From Hippasteria phrygiana (taxonomy: Eukaryota > Echinodermata > Asteroidea > Valvatida > Goniasteridae), in assembly GCA_037893225.1 (NCBI GenBank), contig JAZGUH010000529.1, forward strand, positions 806,001-870,000: 64,000 nt of DNA, read 5' to 3'. Below are positions 10,559 through 21,883 of this stretch, piece after piece (the first letter of the stretch is position 1; every line of letters begins with the position of its first letter). The position numbers and the translations under genes are program-made. The notes under the pieces were generated by a model, which worked only from the letters and a program-made list of their open reading frames with translations, did not search any database and had not been told where the DNA came from.

Positions 10559-10844
10559 TTTAACCCTAACCCCCTAGACCCTTTTTGCTAGGAACCATCC
10601 TCAATCCTCCAAAATCCTCTGATTACCCTGCCCCAAAAAATGCATTCATCCTCAATCCTCCAAAATCCTCATGTGCTTTAAACACCGTTCATCCTCAATC
10701 CTCCAAAATCCTCTGCTTGAAACACCATTCATCCTCAATCCTCCAAAATCCTCTTTTTTTAATAATACCATTCATCCTCAATCCTCCAAAATCCTCCAAA
10801 ACTGCAAGGAGGATTTTGGAGGATTGAGGTGGGTTAGGGTTAAA
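10559..10844. repeat. Spaced 24-bp repeat array with telomere-like inverted ends
   Basis: Five copies of a 24-bp unit containing CCTCAATCCTCCAAAATCCT start at 10596, 10647, 10690, 10730 and 10773, separated by 16-27 bases of differing sequence. An inverted copy follows at 10809-10829. The whole block is bounded by a perfect 14-bp inverted repeat, TTTAACCCTAACCC at 10559-10572 and GGGTTAGGGTTAAA at 10831-10844, which contains two TTAGGG-type hexamers. It is best read as a MITE or satellite-like element. ORFs translating to ILNPPKSS are by-products. Confidence 0.75.
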
Positions 10845-11084
10845 CACAAAAAGTGCAAAGAAATCAGATAGAAGTAATTTTTATCATCTATTTTTTCATC
10901 TTTAATATTCATCAATATTAATGTTTCTGAAAATAAATTCTGAAAATATAGATATAACAGAAGCCAACAAACCAAAAACAAAAAAGTCACTTACGTGAAG
11001 ATTCTTTTCACCCGCTTCACATAGAACTGCCCTGTGTGTGTTTTTCACAATTTATAGTGAATATTCTACCTCTATTATTTATAG

Positions 11085-14000
11085 GTTTTGATACTGTTGA
11101 TGGCCATGATGATGTGCTCTGTGCTTGGATTTCTGGAGTTGAAGCCGAGAGCATGGAACAGATGTCCAATGATGAAGTTGGAAAGGTACAAGTGCCATAT
11201 TAGGCCATTTTTTTTTTGACAATTTGAGTTTCTGCTACCAATTAAATGATTAATATCTAAATTACCATTCCTAAAAATATTAACTTAAAATTCCATCATT
11301 TTAAATTTAAGAATTTTCCATCTTAGTCACTTTTTGTGCAAACTCAATGAGTTACGCATAAGTTTAAAGCTTGATTTCTCAAAATGAAGTCAGCTGGGTT
11401 TCTTAAATTCCTGACAGCACAACTCAAGCAACAGATCAGACATCCTACATGTAGAATCATGAATAAAACAGTTTTGAAAACACAGTGCCTTCATTAATGT
11501 TATGCATATAACACAGGAATGATAAATTTCACCAAGTGAAGGGTTTTCCCAGACCACATCACATGTGTATTAAACATCGTCTATTGTGTATGAAAATTAT
11601 GAAACAAAGTATGAAACAAACAATGTTAATAGTCTTGATATCTTGTTGTCCATTTTGATCAGAAAAATTGTAAGCTGCTTCATGTCTGGGTCTTGAATGC
11701 CCAGTAAGAGCCTAGCCCAAGTGTGGGCACTGATATTTCGCCAGTGTACAGGTTGGTCAAGCAAAAACCAAGCTGCCCTGCCGATGCACAGTGCGTAGCG
11801 GACACAACCAATTTCAAATACATTTGCACAAATTAAAGCAAATGTTTTTTGCGGTTCACCGGTGTTTGTTCATGTACATGTACCCGAACAGCAGCTTGCC
11901 AAAGAAGGCACGTGGGTGAAAAATGAAATGGTATGTGAAATGTTCAATGGTGTGCAATTAGGTCTGTAGACCGAACAGTTTGCAAACTACTGTTTAGGCT
12001 TCACTTTCAGACCCCAAAAGGTTTGCTTTTTGCGCCCACTTCAAGGGCCAAACAAAAGAAGTTTGCCATTTTGGTTTCATAGTCTGCACTTCAATGGCTG
12101 TGCCATCACTACTTCTACACTAACATTGTGTCTTCTTGAAATCCCGGCTTCGTGTGCATTCTGGCCTCACGCATGCATAGTTTACAAAATGCAGCTGGAT
12201 CCACAGTCGCGTCGCAGCCGGTGTTTGCCAAACGTGCATGATTTTGGATCGCCACAAGGGTCTTGGATAAGTTGGCTGGCAATTCTGAACTTTTTCTTTA
12301 CTTTTCGACGATTCTCCCTCACTTTTCTGAGGGATCCAATCAGCGACCGAGTTTGAGCCTTATCATAAATTATTCATTACACGTCGATCGTGATGCGATG
12401 CGTGTACATGTTGCATAATGCACAACCCTCAGGTCTGCACGTATTTGCATAACCGTCCAATATTATCACGTGATATAAATGCTGCATATAGTTACCATAG
12501 TCTGGTCATGCCCACGAAATGCCAACTTATCCAAGACGTTACAGATTCAAAATCTGATCACGCTGCCTGTGCATTGCAAATGTACAAAAGTGCAATAGTA
12601 ACGTCTTGGACCCAAGACTACGTGTACAGTCGAGCATGGTTGGGACGAGAACACGGTTATCACGAGGATATTTCGTCAGTCCCGACCAAAACGTGCACAT
12701 TTCTGTAGGAGAAAATTGGCTTAATACGAGAAGACGGTAACGACGATCATTTTTGGCAACCCGGTTAAATAAAAATACATTTTTTTCAACATCTTTAAGA
12801 CGAGTACGTTTTGAAAACCAACCCAGAAGAAAGGTGCCAGTAATTATCACGCTAACGCCAATCTGCTCGTTCATCCGCGCTGTGGTTTTAACAAAAAACC
12901 ACCTGGTAGCTGCGTGCTTCGCACCACTGGAGTTTGTTTTTATATAGACAGACAATATTTATCCATAATTATTGCCATCTCTTCACACCTATATATTTAC
13001 TTGTGCAATATTATTATTGGTTTGTTTCCTAGAATAAAAGCTGGCCAAGGTCTGGGCCACAACTGAGGAAGTTAATAATATAAATTTCTTGTGATTTAAT
13101 TAATTGGGTAAAGTCTTATTTTTTAGAACCCCCCCCCCCCCCCCCCCAAATTTTTTTTGTAACTGCCGGAACCTTATCCAGGGGTTTCGTTACAATACTA
13201 ATGTCTTCAATATTTGTTGTTACCATTCTTTAGATGTGCACTGACATCTTATGCAAGTTTCTGAAGAGTGAAATCCCCAAGCCAACACAAGTGGTTATTT
13301 CCCGCTGGTTTAGCAACCCGTACATTAGAGGATCCTACACTTCACATCTTCCATTGCATGGGACTGGAGAAGAATTTAACATGATGTCTCATCCAGTATG
13401 TCGCGAAAGCCAAGCAGCGGATGAAAACATAACTCAGGTGATTTGCTGTCTCAGGGCAGGTCTTATGCAGGGACGTTAACGGAGACTAGGGGTGGGCATA
13501 TATTTGATATATGATGGAATATTTGATAAGTTTAAAATGAAGAAGGGGAGAATGGAATGCATAAATAAAGTGGGTACTGCTCGTTCAGCTTGGATGGAGC
13601 CGCAATAAGCATTTTTACATAATGCATGTTTATTTTTAGCCAAATGGTACAATTAAATATTCTGAGAGCATTAAATGCTATTTAAAGAGGACACTGTGCC
13701 TGTAATGAAATGCATATAACTGAAAAAGAAATTTGCATTTACTAATAACTTTTGCATTTTGATAGGCGGTGGTCTCGACAAAAAAATACTCCAAGTGCAA
13801 TAATTGTATGAAATTTAAACCCTGCACTTTTGACAGTATCCAATAAGCCATTTGCGAGTTAAATTTGAATAACATCTGGTACACTGACATGCTCCAAATG
13901 CTTGCCACATTTTAACTTTGAATTCTCCAGACCAAAGACACTGTTGCTATATCACATGATTCGGGGCAAGCTCTTGCATAGTTACGTAAGAGACGCTTAG

Positions 14001-14812
14001 CACCAATACATTGTTCACAATGGGTGAGAATGGCACAAAGTCACCAGACCATTCCGGAGCTGGCAGTTGCTAGCATAAGGCTTGCCCCGAATCACGTGAT
14101 ATATCTCTTTGGTCTGGATAATTCAAAGTTAAAATGTGCAAAGCATTTTAAACACGTCAGTGTACCAGATGTTATTCAAATTTAACTCGCAAATGGCTTT
14201 TTGGTAATAAATACTATTCTATGTTGCTTTGGAAAGGACTTCATCATATCGCTGCAATACTACTTCCATACTGTCTCCTGTACACTTTCTTTGAATAAAG
14301 TACACTTTAAGGACATCAAATCAAAAGTTGTGATATCTGCAAGTTTGGAATTGAACTTGGATGGGGGAAAAATTCTGTTGTTAAATTGACTAAATATTAA
14401 AAAAACAAATTCACATGCTTTTGCCCTCGGGCTACATTGCCGATTTTGTTCTGTGACCATCCGTTTTATATTTTCCAGCAAATTGAACAGTTAACACGAA
14501 TACTGCCAAATCTGCCAAAATCCATGTGTTTTGTTGCATTTTGAGGGATTTAGGACTGAAAAGCCAAGCAACTATTTCTGTACATGGTGCTGAACGTTTC
14601 ATCCTTGCCTACACTGTACTTGCAGTACAGCAGTGTTAAAAATATGCCTTTTTTTGCTTTGTGTTGGTCTTAAGTATCCCTCGCTGCTGTTTGCTGGTGA
14701 AGGTTGTCATAAGGAGTACCAATCAACTGTTCATGCTGCCATGGTAACGGGCCAACAACAAGCACAGCATCTTATTCAGTTTCACAAGTCAAGTCCCATA
14801 CATCAAGGGTAA
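11085..14812 (+). CDS. Polyamine oxidase (PAOX/SMOX family), three C-terminal exons
   Basis: Three exons join in frame: 11085-11185 (acceptor TTATTTATAG, donor GTACAA), 13234-13437 (acceptor TTCTTTAG, donor GTGATT) and 14675-14812, ending at TAA. Exon 1 reads VLCAWISGVEAESMEQMS, matching the VLxxxxxGxEAxxxExLS segment of FAD-dependent N1-acetylpolyamine/spermine oxidases. Exon 2 has RWFSNPYIRGSYT, like the RWxxxPYxRGSY block. Exon 3 has LLFAGEGCHKEYQSTVHAAM, matching the C-terminal FAD-contacting FAGExxHxxxxSTVHGA motif. The family oxidises spermine, spermidine or their acetyl forms to shorter polyamines, an aldehyde and peroxide. The usual FAGEA/T and HGA positions are changed to FAGEG and HAA. 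The end (HQG) lacks a peroxisomal PTS1 tripeptide. Upstream exons were not found in the window. A GGGTAAGC at the stop could also serve as a splice donor. Confidence 0.8.
12261..12536. repeat. 16-bp inverted repeat in intron
   Basis: TCTTGGATAAGTTGGC at 12261-12276 is matched by its exact complement at 12521-12536, about 245 bases apart, in the first oxidase intron. It could be the ends of a short decayed MITE. The rest of the intron shows no coding signal. Confidence 0.4.
13129..13147. repeat. Poly-C tract
   Basis: A run of 19 C just upstream of oxidase exon 2. Length is likely variable and poorly determined in assembly. Confidence 0.9.
13842..14206. mobile_element. Foldback element with about 130-bp arms in oxidase intron
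   Basis: The segment 13842-13972 is repeated in inverted orientation at about 14078-14206. Shared stretches include GCCATTTGCGAGTTAAATTT, GAATAACATCTGGTACACTG and GATTCGGGGCAAG. The arms are diverged by roughly one base in ten, and about 105 bases lie between them. It sits in the second oxidase intron without touching the splice sites. It is interpreted as a foldback MITE. Confidence 0.7.
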
Positions 14813-15389
14813 GCTTAGATGTACACATAGTAAGTTCTACAAAATACTACATGTACAATGTAGCTGAAGCAGAAAAGACTCATACTGGCAGTAATGCTTT
14901 TCTAACCTGTAAGATTTTTACCATTCTTTTTCGAAACTAATTTGTTTAGGGTAATTTGGTGACAATTTTTGTTTGTGTGTGGTTGGTTGCAATGTTTTGC
15001 CACGATTTAAAATAGGAATTTCATGTGGGTTTTGAGAGTACTTTTTTGTATCTGAAGATTTCTGTGTTCTAAATTTGAAATGCATTTGCGGTTTTCTTGA
15101 TTTCTGTAGAATACTCCCAAGTTTTTTGCTCAGTTTTTATACTGTAATTTTTTCAAGGTGCATTTTGGGTAGTCTGTGGTAAGAAATGACACTTTAAAAC
15201 AATTAAGAAAATGAAATAACTGAATTCTGATATGGCATATTTGCATGATGGTTTCAAACAAATTATCAAATTGTTAATTTGATAAGACTCGACTGAGTAT
15301 CATACATTGCATTGCATCAACGTCTGATATATGCGGACATGCTAATTTATGCGACGCCGCGTGCCTGCCAATCGGAGTGGACTTTGCAA
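14813..15389. other. Downstream flank of oxidase gene, no gene seen
   Basis: T-rich sequence with no convincing ORF. I do not see a clear AATAAA close to the oxidase stop codon. Confidence 0.4.
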
Positions 15390-15476
15390 ACTTGTGACGT
15401 CATTCCGATCAGAAATGTGGACAAAGGTACTGATTGGTTGATAGGTGTCAGCTGACCCCGTTTCTCTGTATTCATC
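15390..15476 (+). promoter_or_regulatory. Promoter-like segment with CRE palindrome
   Basis: A perfect CRE site TGACGTCA lies at about 15396-15403, and an inverted CCAAT box (GATTGGTTGA) at 15430-15440. Local CpG density is higher than in the flanks. An ATG in good context (ATCATGGCGG) begins at 15477. Together these resemble a TATA-less animal promoter reading rightwards. No experimental support is available. Confidence 0.4.
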
Positions 15477-15587
15477 ATGGCGGCCTCCACGGAGCGAGAG
15501 TCTGTGTCTGATGAAGATTCAGACCTGGAAATGTGTTTTTCCTTAGTTTTGGAAACCCTAAATGTATCATTTTCAGCGTTAACCGAG
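15477..15587 (+). CDS. Candidate first coding exon, acidic-serine N-terminus
   Basis: The ATG at 15477 opens MAASTERESVSDEDSDLEM and stays open for exactly 37 codons to a donor-like CCGAG|GTACAA at 15587/15588. The exon would be phase 0. The serine/acidic start resembles first exons of other genes in this window, for example 39733-39450. No downstream exon was recognised on the plus strand, so the product is unknown. It could instead be the 5' exon of a non-coding transcript running through the mobile-element graveyard to the right. Confidence 0.35.
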
Positions 15588-16075
15588 GTACAAAAGAGTG
15601 GAAACCGCGCGATTGTAAGACAGGCCGACTACACGTGTAGCCGCCATGTTTTTCTCAGCTAACAGCTGATTGGTCAAAATCTAGAGGTCAAGAGGTGGTT
15701 GTCTTGCATAATTAATCGCCGGATCTGCACACATACATGTGTATTATAGACGCTCGTCGCGTTGCACGAGCGGCTATTCCATAGGCTATGATAAGACCAG
15801 GGATTTTCTCAAAGGAATTATTGCACTGTAAATTGTCTTGGTGTCCTTTAATCACAAGTTACTTCCTTATTTACACCTGGGAGTAAATGTGGTACCTATG
15901 AGGACAGTAATTGTTATGTTTGATTAGCCAGGGGGCTGAGAAGGTTTCAGGAATGAATAATAGCCCTGATGAGGAGGGGTAATAATGTAGCGATATTTTA
16001 AGGGGTTAATATAAATGTCTTCCCACACTTGGCTGGGCCTGTCATGATGTTGCTGGTACTTGCCCCTTCCTTTTT

Positions 16076-16273
16076 CTAGCAAATCAAAAACAGCCTGAGC
16101 GAAATCATGCTTTCTCTATAAACTGCATTCCTACCCAATTTTTCATTGGTGCAATCCAACCAAACTGTTGCACTGGCAAATGTCTTTTTCTTGACTTCAG
16201 AAGCTGCACTGTTAGACTGTATGAGGGAATGTTTCCTCTTCTCTGCCTCTTCAATTTCCACATGCAGTCTGTA
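16076..16273 (-). CDS. Possible internal exon, unrecognised
   Basis: An acceptor-like ATTTATTTACAG ends at 16273/16274 on the minus strand. It is followed by an open frame with EIEEAEKRKHSLIQSNSAAS and FASATVWLDCTNEKLGRN. Composition is protein-like (charged helix, then mixed). I recognise no domain and found no partner exon. Confidence 0.25.
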   Translation of the reverse strand, partial: YRLHVEIEEAEKRKHSLIQSNSAASEVKKKTFASATVWLDCTNEKLGRNAVYRESMISLRLFLIC

Positions 16274-17580
16274 AATAAATACAAAAATTTAGATTAGGTT
16301 TATCTAAACTGTATATTTGAGACCTCGATAGAGACCAATTTAGCAAGCAAAAGTACATATATACAAGTAGTAGTAAGTACTGTTGCTATCAGTGTCTGTG
16401 TGTGATGTCTGACCCATCGTCATGGTGGATGCACTAGCAGCTAATATTAAGCTTTATTTATGCAAATGTACACGTGTCTGCAAGCTTGCCGCAATCCAGT
16501 CTGCAAGCTTGCCACAATCTAGTCTGAAACTGTCAAACAGTTGCAATGAGACATTAAACAGCAGTGTTACTTATTTACTTAACAAAGACACCAATAACCT
16601 TTGCAAAAAATAAATAACAACCCAACAAGTTTGTTACATATGCATTTACATAACTAAATGTGATTTTGAATTGCCGATTTTACTGTAATTATGATGATAA
16701 AATAAAATTGAAAGTCCATACACAGTAAGTGTAAGGCCTAAAAAATTGGGAAGGTCGGTTGGTGGGTGAATGTTTTTTTTTTGAGGGGTGGGGGGGGGGG
16801 GGGGGTTCGTAAACACGTCCAGTGTTAAAAAATAAAAATACACATACTATTATGTCTGTAAACACAAAAAATTAGGTAACTTTTTCCTTTGATTTTTTTA
16901 TGGAAATTTGAGGGAGATTTAAAAAAGAAAAAACAAACAAATGAATCAACTTAAATTATCTTTAGTATCAGCCTGTGTGTCTACACATGTTGAAAGATAT
17001 TTTGGGGTTTCAGGTATTTCAAAAATAAAAATTACAACCATTGGGAAAAACTGAGGATGCAAAGTGGTGCCCTTTATCGGGTTTGTTGTAATATGCAGTT
17101 TAATTACTAATTTCTTTTCAGTGCCCGTCTGACCGTTGCACATTCTTAATTTATTTTTTCATTAAACTCTTTAGGGGACAGACATGGTTGGCCGGTTGGA
17201 AGTCTGAACCTTTGAAGAACACACTCTGAAAAGAAAAAATAATAGAAAAAAGAATACAAGTTATGAAACACAAACTTCAATACATGTAACAACAAAGAAT
17301 ACAGACTTTATCTTGTCAAGATAGAGGGCAATGCAAAATTAAGGCACCCATGCATACCAACAACTTATGAAGGGAAGAAGGGATTACATGCCACAAGGTG
17401 TCCCAAAACTATGGTAGTCAGGAATATCACCGATTGCTTCAACAAAGCTGCATACAATGATGCAAGGGTGATGAACCGTTTCTTAAAAGCCATTTCAGAC
17501 TTCTTGTCATATCCCGTATTGTGCTACCTAGTTTAAAAAACTTGTTTTTTACTTGGTGTGAAACTCCAGTAGCTCCTCAT
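16274..17580. other. No gene seen; poly-G tract at 16790-16805
   Basis: AT-rich sequence with a G16 run at 16790-16805 that creates a proline-rich artefact ORF on the minus strand. The other small ORFs have no recognisable content. Confidence 0.45.
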
Positions 17581-17586
17581 CAAGTC

Positions 17587-18560
17587 TTAAACACTCGACC
17601 TCCGATACCATCCCACCCAAAACCAACAAATAAATGGTAAAACAGGAAAAAGGGGAGAGCCCTTGCAAGAGATTCTGGGACATGCAGTGTATACATATGT
17701 GTGTGTGTGGTGACACAATGTTCTTTTGTTATTGTCAGTGGAATTGCTTGTGCATGCGCATTGGAAATGCAGTTGTAGGTATCGGAGGTGAGTAATTTCT
17801 GATGAGAATAGAAAAACCCTGTGAATTTGGGAAAATCCCCCACAATTAAAGCAGGTCTTTTGGCTGGGGTGGCTCTTGTCTCTGGAGCTTCGTTCCAGCC
17901 TCTCCACTCGTTGGCCTAGCTGCATTTGCTGCTCCAGCACCTGGTTGAGAGTGGCAACTTCCTGCTTAACAAGCTTAGTGAGGGCTGCCCTCTTTGCGCT
18001 GGTTTCATCGTTGGCAGGTTTGTCGGCTCTTTCTGGTTCTGGTTGGGAAGTCTTGTGATTGATCAGCTCGGAGGGTACCTGCGCCAATAGCTGGAATTGT
18101 TGTCGCAGCATCTCCTCCCCATTGTGTCGTTCCTTGGCAATCTCACGAAGCTCTGTTCGCAGGTCCTTAAACTTCATGGTTCAAGGCTGCATTGGCACCA
18201 GCTGCTGCTGAACACAGTCCTGCCATGAATTGGGTTGTGAGCATGATGTCCCTGCTGTCCCCTAAGAGGTTACGTTGGCCATGCTGCCTACCCGTCTCTT
18301 CTACACGCCTTGGCAGTGCCTCCAAGGCAATGACAGTCATAAAATGGGCATAAAACTGAGTCATTGGCAAGTTGGGCAGGGTGTCCTCTCCAAACTCTTC
18401 CAACAGCTCACATGCACATGCACGGCCTGTAGTGTGTCGCATTATCTTGTGCAGCTGGACTCGGTCCCTCATTCTTCCCTTTGACTCCAAGACATAACGC
18501 ATGTCCCAAATCCAGTCCTCTACTCGAACACTCTTTTTCCCTTCCAGTGAAGGTGGCCAC
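17587..18560 (-). pseudogene. Gypsy-type retrotransposon gag remnant
   Basis: The minus strand encodes, over two overlapping frames, a gag-like protein. An N-terminal VATFTGREK segment (about 18520-18550) runs across a frameshift into VEDWIWDMRYVL. A helical capsid-like stretch follows (18167-18502: QFYAHFMTVIALEAL, TTQFMAGLCSAAAGANAAL). After another frameshift comes a coiled region (LREIAKERHNGEEML, QEVATLNQVLEQQMQLGQRVERLE). It ends in the first half of a CCHC knuckle, CFNCGG, near 17845, after which the match is lost. The order of these parts is that of Ty3/gypsy gag. No protease or reverse transcriptase follows, so this is a dead fragment. Confidence 0.65.
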
Positions 18561-19286
18561 TCCCTTCGCCTGGTGAGTTATGGCACTGGGTGGGGCTGTG
18601 GGCAGATGAGGACTTCAGCGGGGTACTGGATCAAAGTCGCACATCTAAAGTGTGGTGGGTGTGGTGTGGGAGCTGTGGGTGGGAGCAGCTCAAAGTATTG
18701 GTGTAGAGCAGATGCCCCCAATGGTAGCCGTGGTGTGCTGTCCAATGTTCAGCATGAGAGGGAGAGGTTGCCTCAGGCAGGCTGTCTGGCACCATGAGGG
18801 ATAGCTTCGGTAGACTCGGTGTCACTGCCATCGTGTTATATCAAAGTTCTTGACCTCAAACACTGTTTTTTATTTTATTTATTATTTAAAAAATAATTAT
18901 TACCTTTGACTTGACCGAACCAAGAGGTGTCAGTAACAGACTGTCCCTATTCCTAGAATTACCTAGCTAAGTTCTAAGTAACGGCAATCCCTACCCGGAA
19001 AATACAACTAACCTGGAAAAATCCTTAATGTAGTACGCCAAAAAATAGGTGCGGCCACGAAAAAGGAACACTACATTAAACCTATTTCCTTGGAATGGCT
19101 GGAAATATGTATATGTAGATGTCAGTCCAACCTTTCTTTTAAACACTTTCCAGGTCCGGTGAGCTCCATTTTTTCTCATCAGCACCTCGTGCTAATGCAT
19201 TGCAGGCATTTTGCACAAGGCGAACTATTCCACCTGAGGTATTGAACACCGTAATACCTGCTTCTGCTGCAGCTCCAGTCTTTTTC
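18561..19286. other. No gene seen
   Basis: GT-rich stretches at 18580-18720 give shadow ORFs. The remainder is AT-rich without recognisable motifs. Confidence 0.4.
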
Positions 19287-19497
19287 TCAGCTGTTCATGT
19301 TTCTCCAAGACAATTTTACAATGGTTCCCCACAAAGCATTGTAAATGGTTTGCTTGCTTGGATACTCCCAGTTCCTTTTCCAAAACCTATTTAATTCTTT
19401 CTCCCGCGGACCCATTACTTTCTTTACCTTGTCATAGACCTTCTCCATTTCAGCTTGTCTGGCTTCACTATGACTCTTCAATTCCTTCGCTACATAT
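19287..19497 (-). pseudogene. Partial duplicate of the PHD-gene coiled-coil segment
   Basis: Bases 19390-19497 match 22915-23010 closely (both include CCCATTACTTTCTTTACCTT, the 22.9-kb copy lacking 12 bases). Encoded on the minus strand here is SHSEARQAEMEKVYDKVKKV, then REKELNRFWKRN. In the other copy the same reading follows a PHD finger. The similarity stops at 19497, so this is a fragment or a separate exon of a related element. Function unknown. Confidence 0.5.
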
Positions 19498-20814
19498 ATG
19501 AAAACGATATTGTGTATATGTTACGTTTGGCCGCGGCTCCCCGACTGATGAGATCACCGTCACGAGAACTAAACGTTCGTCTCTCCAACTCCAATTAACC
19601 GTGTGCTAACGAAACCTCTGAAACGCGGACGTGAAGTCTGATTTCTTACCTTTCTTCTTGGCTCAAGAAACGCATTGATTTATAATTCCTGCAAAAAAAA
19701 ATCAATTCTTTACTATAATTGTCGAATATGAAACTAAATTCCTGGTCCTTTCGACGAGTTTAAGGTGAAGTAATGTATTATTTAAAATAATAAACATCGT
19801 TTTTCTACAAGCCCCGATTCCGTTCTGTGCAAGGTTTAGATTTGGAATCACGTGTCATGTATAAGCCAGTGCCATGCGCAGTAATGACCAGGAAATCCCC
19901 AGGCTATTATTAGAACAACTCGCGCATCCGCAGTGTGTTTGCAACTCGGTACCGGGAATGCTGGGAACAAATAATGTTGCATTGCGTCTTTGGGGGAGAT
20001 GTATTTTGCACTCAATCGCTGAACGATTACGATGCATCGCTTTAAAAAAGTGACGGGACAGGCAATGATGATGCGCAAGTCCACACTATAGTGAAAACAT
20101 TGAAAAGCAATGGATCTTGATAAAACTGGAAAACGGTATGAAAACATTTAATATTAGAGTTGTTACCGATATTTATTTTGGTAAATTCACTTTCAATTTT
20201 TGAACGTTACAAATCGGAAAATTTGCAAAAATATAATGTAGATCTGGCTGGTAAGCGGTTATTGGTTAATGTAGTTCAGTTGACAAAAATAAAACAATCG
20301 CTCGGAAGTTGGAAAACCTTCAACTCTCACGTCACTTTTACAAAAGCGATTGTTTTCAGCTTGAAAAGTGAAAATGAAAAAGAGCACGATCAAATTTCTT
20401 GGTTCGGTAATCACAGCAAGATCAGACAACAGTACTGCGGTAGTGACGACTTATTTTTTCAAGTTCCTTCTCCAAGTTAAATAGAATTTAAAGGTGGTAT
20501 ACATGATTTGCTTTTGCTGTAATTTTCAGAAATAAATGGATTTGGGGGTTTGGTATTTGTGTGCAGATATGCTGGGAAAACAAACAAAAATTGTTCAAGT
20601 AGTCTGGTTCCCTGACATACTGAGCAATAACTGCACTATTTCCAACGATGATTGTTGGCCGACAATCGCTGAAAATATATAAATTTCTACTTTTCTTGAA
20701 AACAAAAACACACCACGTGCCATGCCATGATTATAGTACAGGATGCTTGAGTCTGCTATTTACTTAGTTAGGTACGGTACTGGTAGTTCGTTATACAGTA
20801 GTTTTGTTTTTTGA
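19498..20814. other. No gene seen; weak inverted repeat
   Basis: An imperfect inverted repeat (ATCGCTTT...AAGTGACG near 20035-20055 and its complement near 20330-20350) may bound a decayed MITE of about 300 bases. The 106-residue plus-strand ORF at 20160-20480 inside it has no recognisable motif. Confidence 0.3.
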
Positions 20815-21045
20815 TGTTGCAAATGTTGCAAAACAACCTAGGTGCGGATAGCCCGCGAGTGTGCATGCGTTGACGATGTTAGCGGCATTGTCGGTCACGG
20901 CTACCGGCTCATTGATTTCCCATTTTTCCCACAAACAACTGCATCTCATTCTTAAGCTTTTCGGCTGTGTGTGATTGACTCATTTTCGTCATTTCTGGGA
21001 CATGCACCTTCAAGGTATAGTCGCCAGCCTCGTCGATATAATGCA
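20815..21045 (-). pseudogene. hAT/ZBED-like transposase fragment
   Basis: Two minus-strand frames carry SHTAEKLKNEM (about 20950-20985) and then, after a one-base shift, EINEPVAVTDNAANIVNACT and GYPHLGCFA (about 20820-20920). This is the region around the second catalytic Asp (VTDNAxN) and the CFAH motif of hAT transposases of the ZBED1 type; here the His of CFAH is lost. Only this block is recognisable. Confidence 0.65.
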
Positions 21046-21304
21046 AACTAGAACATTATAGGTCTCACATTAGTATATTTTGTGTAACTTGTGACAAAAA
21101 GTTACAAAATCGGAATTTTATCGCACAAAAATTGCGTGCGATTGTTTTGATTTTTAGATTTTTTGTTTTCGACAATGAGTCATCTGTATCGACATGTCGG
21201 AAAACTGCCATTGTCGCCAACATTGTCGACAAAAGGCCTGTCGACAACAGCCCTAGAGGTCAGCAGCTTGTTTTGGACTTGTTTTAAATTAAATGTGTAC
21301 TTAC

Positions 21305-21883
21305 ACACAGCTTGATCCAGATTTCTTCATTGAAATGTCTGTCCTCCCACATGTCACCCTGCTTCTTGGATAAGATGTCTTCCAAGTGTTTATTCATGCT
21401 ACGAACTCTGATGAATGGCACTGCAGAAACCTCAGATGAAGAGGCAGTCTTCTTCATTTCCATTTCGCCCACGTCAACAGCCTTGTCCGAGACATCTCTT
21501 CGTCCTATTTGTAATAAATAGCAAAATGAATGAGGAAATTTAAAAACGATATATGGAATGCATTTACAATGAAATATTTTTAAAACTTTGATAACGCTTG
21601 ATTATTTTGATATTGCCACAGCATTACCACAATACCTACAGTAAAATACATCATATTAAAGTGATTACAGAAAATACGAATGTACTGCATTGAGTGCAAC
21701 AGTTCTAAACAAATATGTACGTGTATGTAAATTACATGTAACCTTCCAGTTCTTTGTAGATTTTTCTGTCGCTGGCGAAAATGTCCACCCCACTGTTTTT
21801 GAAGAATGTGCGAAGCTGCCGGAATTTGCACATCGGCAGCCTCAGCAAGAGCTTCAAGTCTAAAGTCATGCCAGGTGTCAGTT
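21305..21883 (-). CDS. Two candidate exons of the PHD-associated gene
   Basis: Exon 21743-21883 has acceptor TACTTAACAG and donor GTTACA, and reads LTPGMTLDLKLLLRLPMCKF and then FFKNSGVDIFASDRKIY. Exon 21305-21504 has acceptor TTATTACAAATAG and donor GTAAGT, and contains SAVPFIRVRSMNKHLEDILS with EDRHFNEEIW. Both are uninterrupted, with good splice sites, and lie downstream (minus strand) of the PHD-finger segment. I infer one mobile-element-type gene but do not recognise the family of these exons. Confidence 0.4.

Noticed and set aside
10596..10796. CRISPR array
   Set aside because: Direct repeats with spacers look CRISPR-like, but spacers vary from 16 to 27 bases, an inverted copy and terminal inverted repeats are present, and the window is animal DNA without cas genes.
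10559..10844. Telomere or interstitial telomeric tract
   Set aside because: Only two TTAGGG-type hexamers occur at each end, in inverted orientation, which is too few for a telomere-derived tract.
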